A stretch of DNA of 51,864 bases from an uncultured Prevotella sp. (GTDB taxonomy: Bacteria > Bacteroidota > Bacteroidia > Bacteroidales > Bacteroidaceae): positions 1 through 51,864 of the forward strand of contig CADBVZ010000016.1 in assembly GCA_902798285.1 (NCBI GenBank). Direction: 5' to 3'. The position numbers and the translations under genes are program-made. The notes beneath the pieces were generated by a model that worked only from the letters and a program-made list of their open reading frames with translations, was not told where the DNA came from and ran no database searches. Position 1 is the first letter of the stretch. Each line of letters begins with the position of its first letter. Shown piece after piece: positions 50,029 through 51,864 of the stretch.

Positions 50029-50087
50029 TGTTAATTTCTCAGGCTTTCACGCAAGTTTCTCCACCTCTGTGGATTTAGTAGATAGAG
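50029..50087 (+). promoter_or_regulatory. candidate ECF-sigma promoter module, copy 2
   Basis: TGTTAATT (50029-50036), GCAAG (50051-50055) and GTGGATTTAGTAGATAGAG (50069-50087). The distances between elements (22 and 18 bp, start to start) are the same as in copy 1. The lipoprotein ATG is 24 bp downstream. Confidence 0.75.
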
Positions 50088-50111
50088 TATTAACAACAAA
50101 AAGGTGTGATT

Positions 50112-50606
50112 ATGAAAAAAGTATTATTGTTATTTCTCTCTATGCTACTATCGCTCGGAATGTTCAGCGCTTGTAGCAGTGATAATGACATAGCCAATGT
50201 CTCTGATGGACTACCCTCGGCTGAAAGTGATGAAAAAGAATGTTTGGAAATATGGGAACTCAGAACATTTGATAAAGGGTGGCTTCAGATCGTAACATTT
50301 CGGTCAAATGAGGTTGTGTGCCGCATTTACGCAAAAAACATTATTGAAGTAGTTAATAAAACAGATACAAATTTATCGCCATTTGTAAATAGTGGAAAAT
50401 ACCTTTTCCAAGTATATTCCAAGGATGTCACGGAATTATATAAACCTAAAGGCAGTAACACCTATGCTGAAAGAACAATATCCAAAGATTTTATCTCTAT
50501 TGATGGAATTGAGTATTATTATTGGATAGATAAAGATGGTACTCTTCATTTATCCCAAAACTATGAGTGTGATGGACCAAGATATGACTTTGTAAAAATT
50601 AAATAA
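50112..50606 (+). CDS. lipoprotein of unknown function under the ECF-type module
   Basis: A 164-residue protein with a signal peptide and lipobox MFSAC (Cys at about 22). The start is ATG 50112; an in-frame GTG six bases upstream is less likely. The mature part is mostly strands (CLEIWELRTFDKGWLQIVTF; FVNSGKYLFQVYSKDVTELY; SIDGIEYYYWIDKDGTLHLS) without a motif that I recognise. It is AT-rich compared with the housekeeping genes. It lies between the sigma/anti-sigma pair and the metalloprotease gene, 10 bp from the latter, so it may be exported or anchored together with that protease. Confidence 0.75.
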   Translation: MKKVLLLFLSMLLSLGMFSACSSDNDIANVSDGLPSAESDEKECLEIWELRTFDKGWLQIVTFRSNEVVCRIYAKNIIEVVNKTDTNLSPFVNSGKYLFQVYSKDVTELYKPKGSNTYAERTISKDFISIDGIEYYYWIDKDGTLHLSQNYECDGPRYDFVKIK

Positions 50607-50616
50607 TAATATGCAT

Positions 50617-51864
50617 ATGAAACAAATTAGTCTATTTATCCTTTTTTTATTCCAATTCTCTCTTATTGATGCTCAAGAACTGTGTAAAACACCAGCAGAA
50701 ATGAACAGCACGACAAGAGAAGTATTTGCTAAAGAGATTAAAGTTCGATCAAACACAAATTATCTTATAAGGGTCTATTTCCATATAATTAGAAGAACTA
50801 ACGGGACTGGAGCAAGTATAGTACAGAATAATGTACAAACAGCATTTAATACATTAAACACGGATTTTAATCCTCACGGCATCTATTTCACATGGGACAA
50901 CTCTATTGATTATATCAATAGTGATTCTTACTATTATAATCCAGGTGTAAATATCTTCTCCGTTAACAACCATTCTAATGGGGTTGACATCTATTTGTAT
51001 GGTGAAAATGTTTGCATAGGAGGATATGCTAATGGTATTGCTAATAGTACCGAATACTACATTGGTGGTTATCTTTCATCGTTTCCTTCATTATATTTAT
51101 CAGGGACACATGTGGTATCTCATGAAATGGGACATGTCTTAGGTCTTTATCATACTCATCGAGGGACTTCCCTTATAGAACCTGATGGTTGTCCAGAACT
51201 CGTTAATGGAAGTAATTCATCTGTGTGTGGAGATGAGATTGAAGACACACCTGCAGACCCATGCCTCAATTATGATGTTAATCCTTATACTGGGCAATGG
51301 CAAGGTTCTGGCACTGATGCCAATGGTGATCCGTATCAGCCAGACACTCACTTAATTATGTCATATACCCATCCTTCCTGTATGTCTTATTTTTCTACAG
51401 AGCAAGGAGAAAGAATGATATATGCAATTGGCCATGTTTCTTCATTGCAGAGTGTTACCGTTTCTGCCGACAAAATAGTTGGGCCACAATTAGTCTACAC
51501 AAATGCCACATATAACATAAACAATTTGCCAAGTGGTGTAACCGTAGAATGGAGTCTGTCTAATAGTTATTATAACCAGAACTGCTTGCAGCAGAACTAT
51601 CCGTCGACTAACCAGTGTACGATAACTCGCAGCAGTTCACACGACATGATGGGTGCCACTCTTACGGCAGCCATTAAATATAGCGGTGTAACAATTCAAA
51701 CGTTGACAAAGACTGTCTATGCTTATTCTGATTTTTATGGGCAATACACTTCTGACAATCTATCTGGCACAATCAACTATACGCACACTTTCAATGTAAA
51801 ACCAGGTTATACAACTGTTGTTTCATCACCAAACTTTGAAGGGGGAACGGCGTCATACGACAAT
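50617..51864 (+). CDS. secreted M43-type zinc metalloprotease, 3' end outside window
   Basis: The frame is open from ATG 50617 (or 50611) to the window end, 416 codons. A signal peptide (about 1-19, ending LIDAQ) is followed by a protease domain whose zinc site HEMGHVLGLYH (169-179) fits HExxHxxGxxH. A Met-turn MSY follows at about 248-250, with several paired cysteines between. This order matches the pappalysin/cytophagalysin family M43. From about residue 265 an Ig-like or PKD-like region begins (VSADKIVGPQLVYTNATYNI). A type IX sorting tail might follow outside the window; that is an inference from SprA. It is downstream of the ECF module and is probably one of its target genes. Confidence 0.88.
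   Translation, partial: MKQISLFILFLFQFSLIDAQELCKTPAEMNSTTREVFAKEIKVRSNTNYLIRVYFHIIRRTNGTGASIVQNNVQTAFNTLNTDFNPHGIYFTWDNSIDYINSDSYYYNPGVNIFSVNNHSNGVDIYLYGENVCIGGYANGIANSTEYYIGGYLSSFPSLYLSGTHVVSHEMGHVLGLYHTHRGTSLIEPDGCPELVNGSNSSVCGDEIEDTPADPCLNYDVNPYTGQWQGSGTDANGDPYQPDTHLIMSYTHPSCMSYFSTEQGERMIYAIGHVSSLQSVTVSADKIVGPQLVYTNATYNINNLPSGVTVEWSLSNSYYNQNCLQQNYPSTNQCTITRSSSHDMMGATLTAAIKYSGVTIQTLTKTVYAYSDFYGQYTSDNLSGTINYTHTFNVKPGYTTVVSSPNFEGGTASYDN

Overview
The window looks like a chromosomal segment of a gut- or oral-type Bacteroidota, most likely Bacteroidales close to Prevotella. This rests on sequence features: promoters of the Bacteroidetes form (TTTG, about 20 bp, TAnnTTTG) occur upstream of many genes; there is a SusC/SusD pair; there is a 2405-residue SprA, the type IX secretion translocon; and there are Bacteroidota-type proteins such as a BACON lipoprotein, a DUF4421-like protein and a SusR-like membrane regulator. 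No tRNA, rRNA, CRISPR array, transposase or integrase was seen.

Layout. 1-6627 (minus) is a closely packed run: a carboxypeptidase-regulatory-domain protein, DacB-like carboxypeptidase, MscS channel, SerB, MutY and a radical SAM protein cut by the window edge. 6741-8327 is nadB. 8290-19831 is a complete starch utilisation locus: GH13 amylase, SusE/F-like binding lipoprotein, SusD, SusC and GH97 alpha-glucosidase on the minus strand, with a divergent SusR-like regulator. The locus lies between two direct copies of the last 198 bp of nadB (8130-8327 and 20312-20509). The second copy is about 85% identical in DNA but differs by one amino acid, and it abuts a 5'-truncated gene and a phosphatase tail. 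This looks like the footprint of acquisition of the starch locus at the nadB 3' end.

20558-23831 holds an RsbW-like kinase, a BACON lipoprotein with an Arg/Ser tail, a repeat-rich gap and a small lipoprotein. 23955-30267 is a minus-strand operon: a small membrane protein followed by a tripartite RND efflux pump, ending in a terminator. It is divergent from a CPA2 antiporter (30521-31867). The shared regulatory region carries four copies of one box, placed symmetrically with a 21-bp period in front of both promoters.

31888-35884 contains a frameshifted small secreted gene, a DUF4421-like protein, a lipase-like lipoprotein and an unknown protein. 35941-38474 is an accessory scrapyard: an intact AAA ATPase surrounded by remnants (a VirE-like tail, the start of an HU-like gene, and a myo-inositol-phosphate synthase head joined to an acid phosphatase tail) and palindromic repeats. 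38589-46522 is ruvA followed by sprA, whose coding sequence carries two sets of 9-bp tandem repeats. 46721-48220 is diaminopimelate dehydrogenase and purN, ending in a terminator.

48271 to the end is an ECF sigma system: sigma factor, a protein combining an anti-sigma-like N-terminus with an outer-membrane barrel, a lipoprotein and a secreted M43-type metalloprotease cut by the window edge. The sigma gene and the lipoprotein gene are preceded by the same roughly 59-bp module with identical internal spacing, which suggests autoregulation and names the first target genes. The best candidates for new biology are this ECF module, the four-box efflux/antiporter control region and the nadB-flanked starch island.
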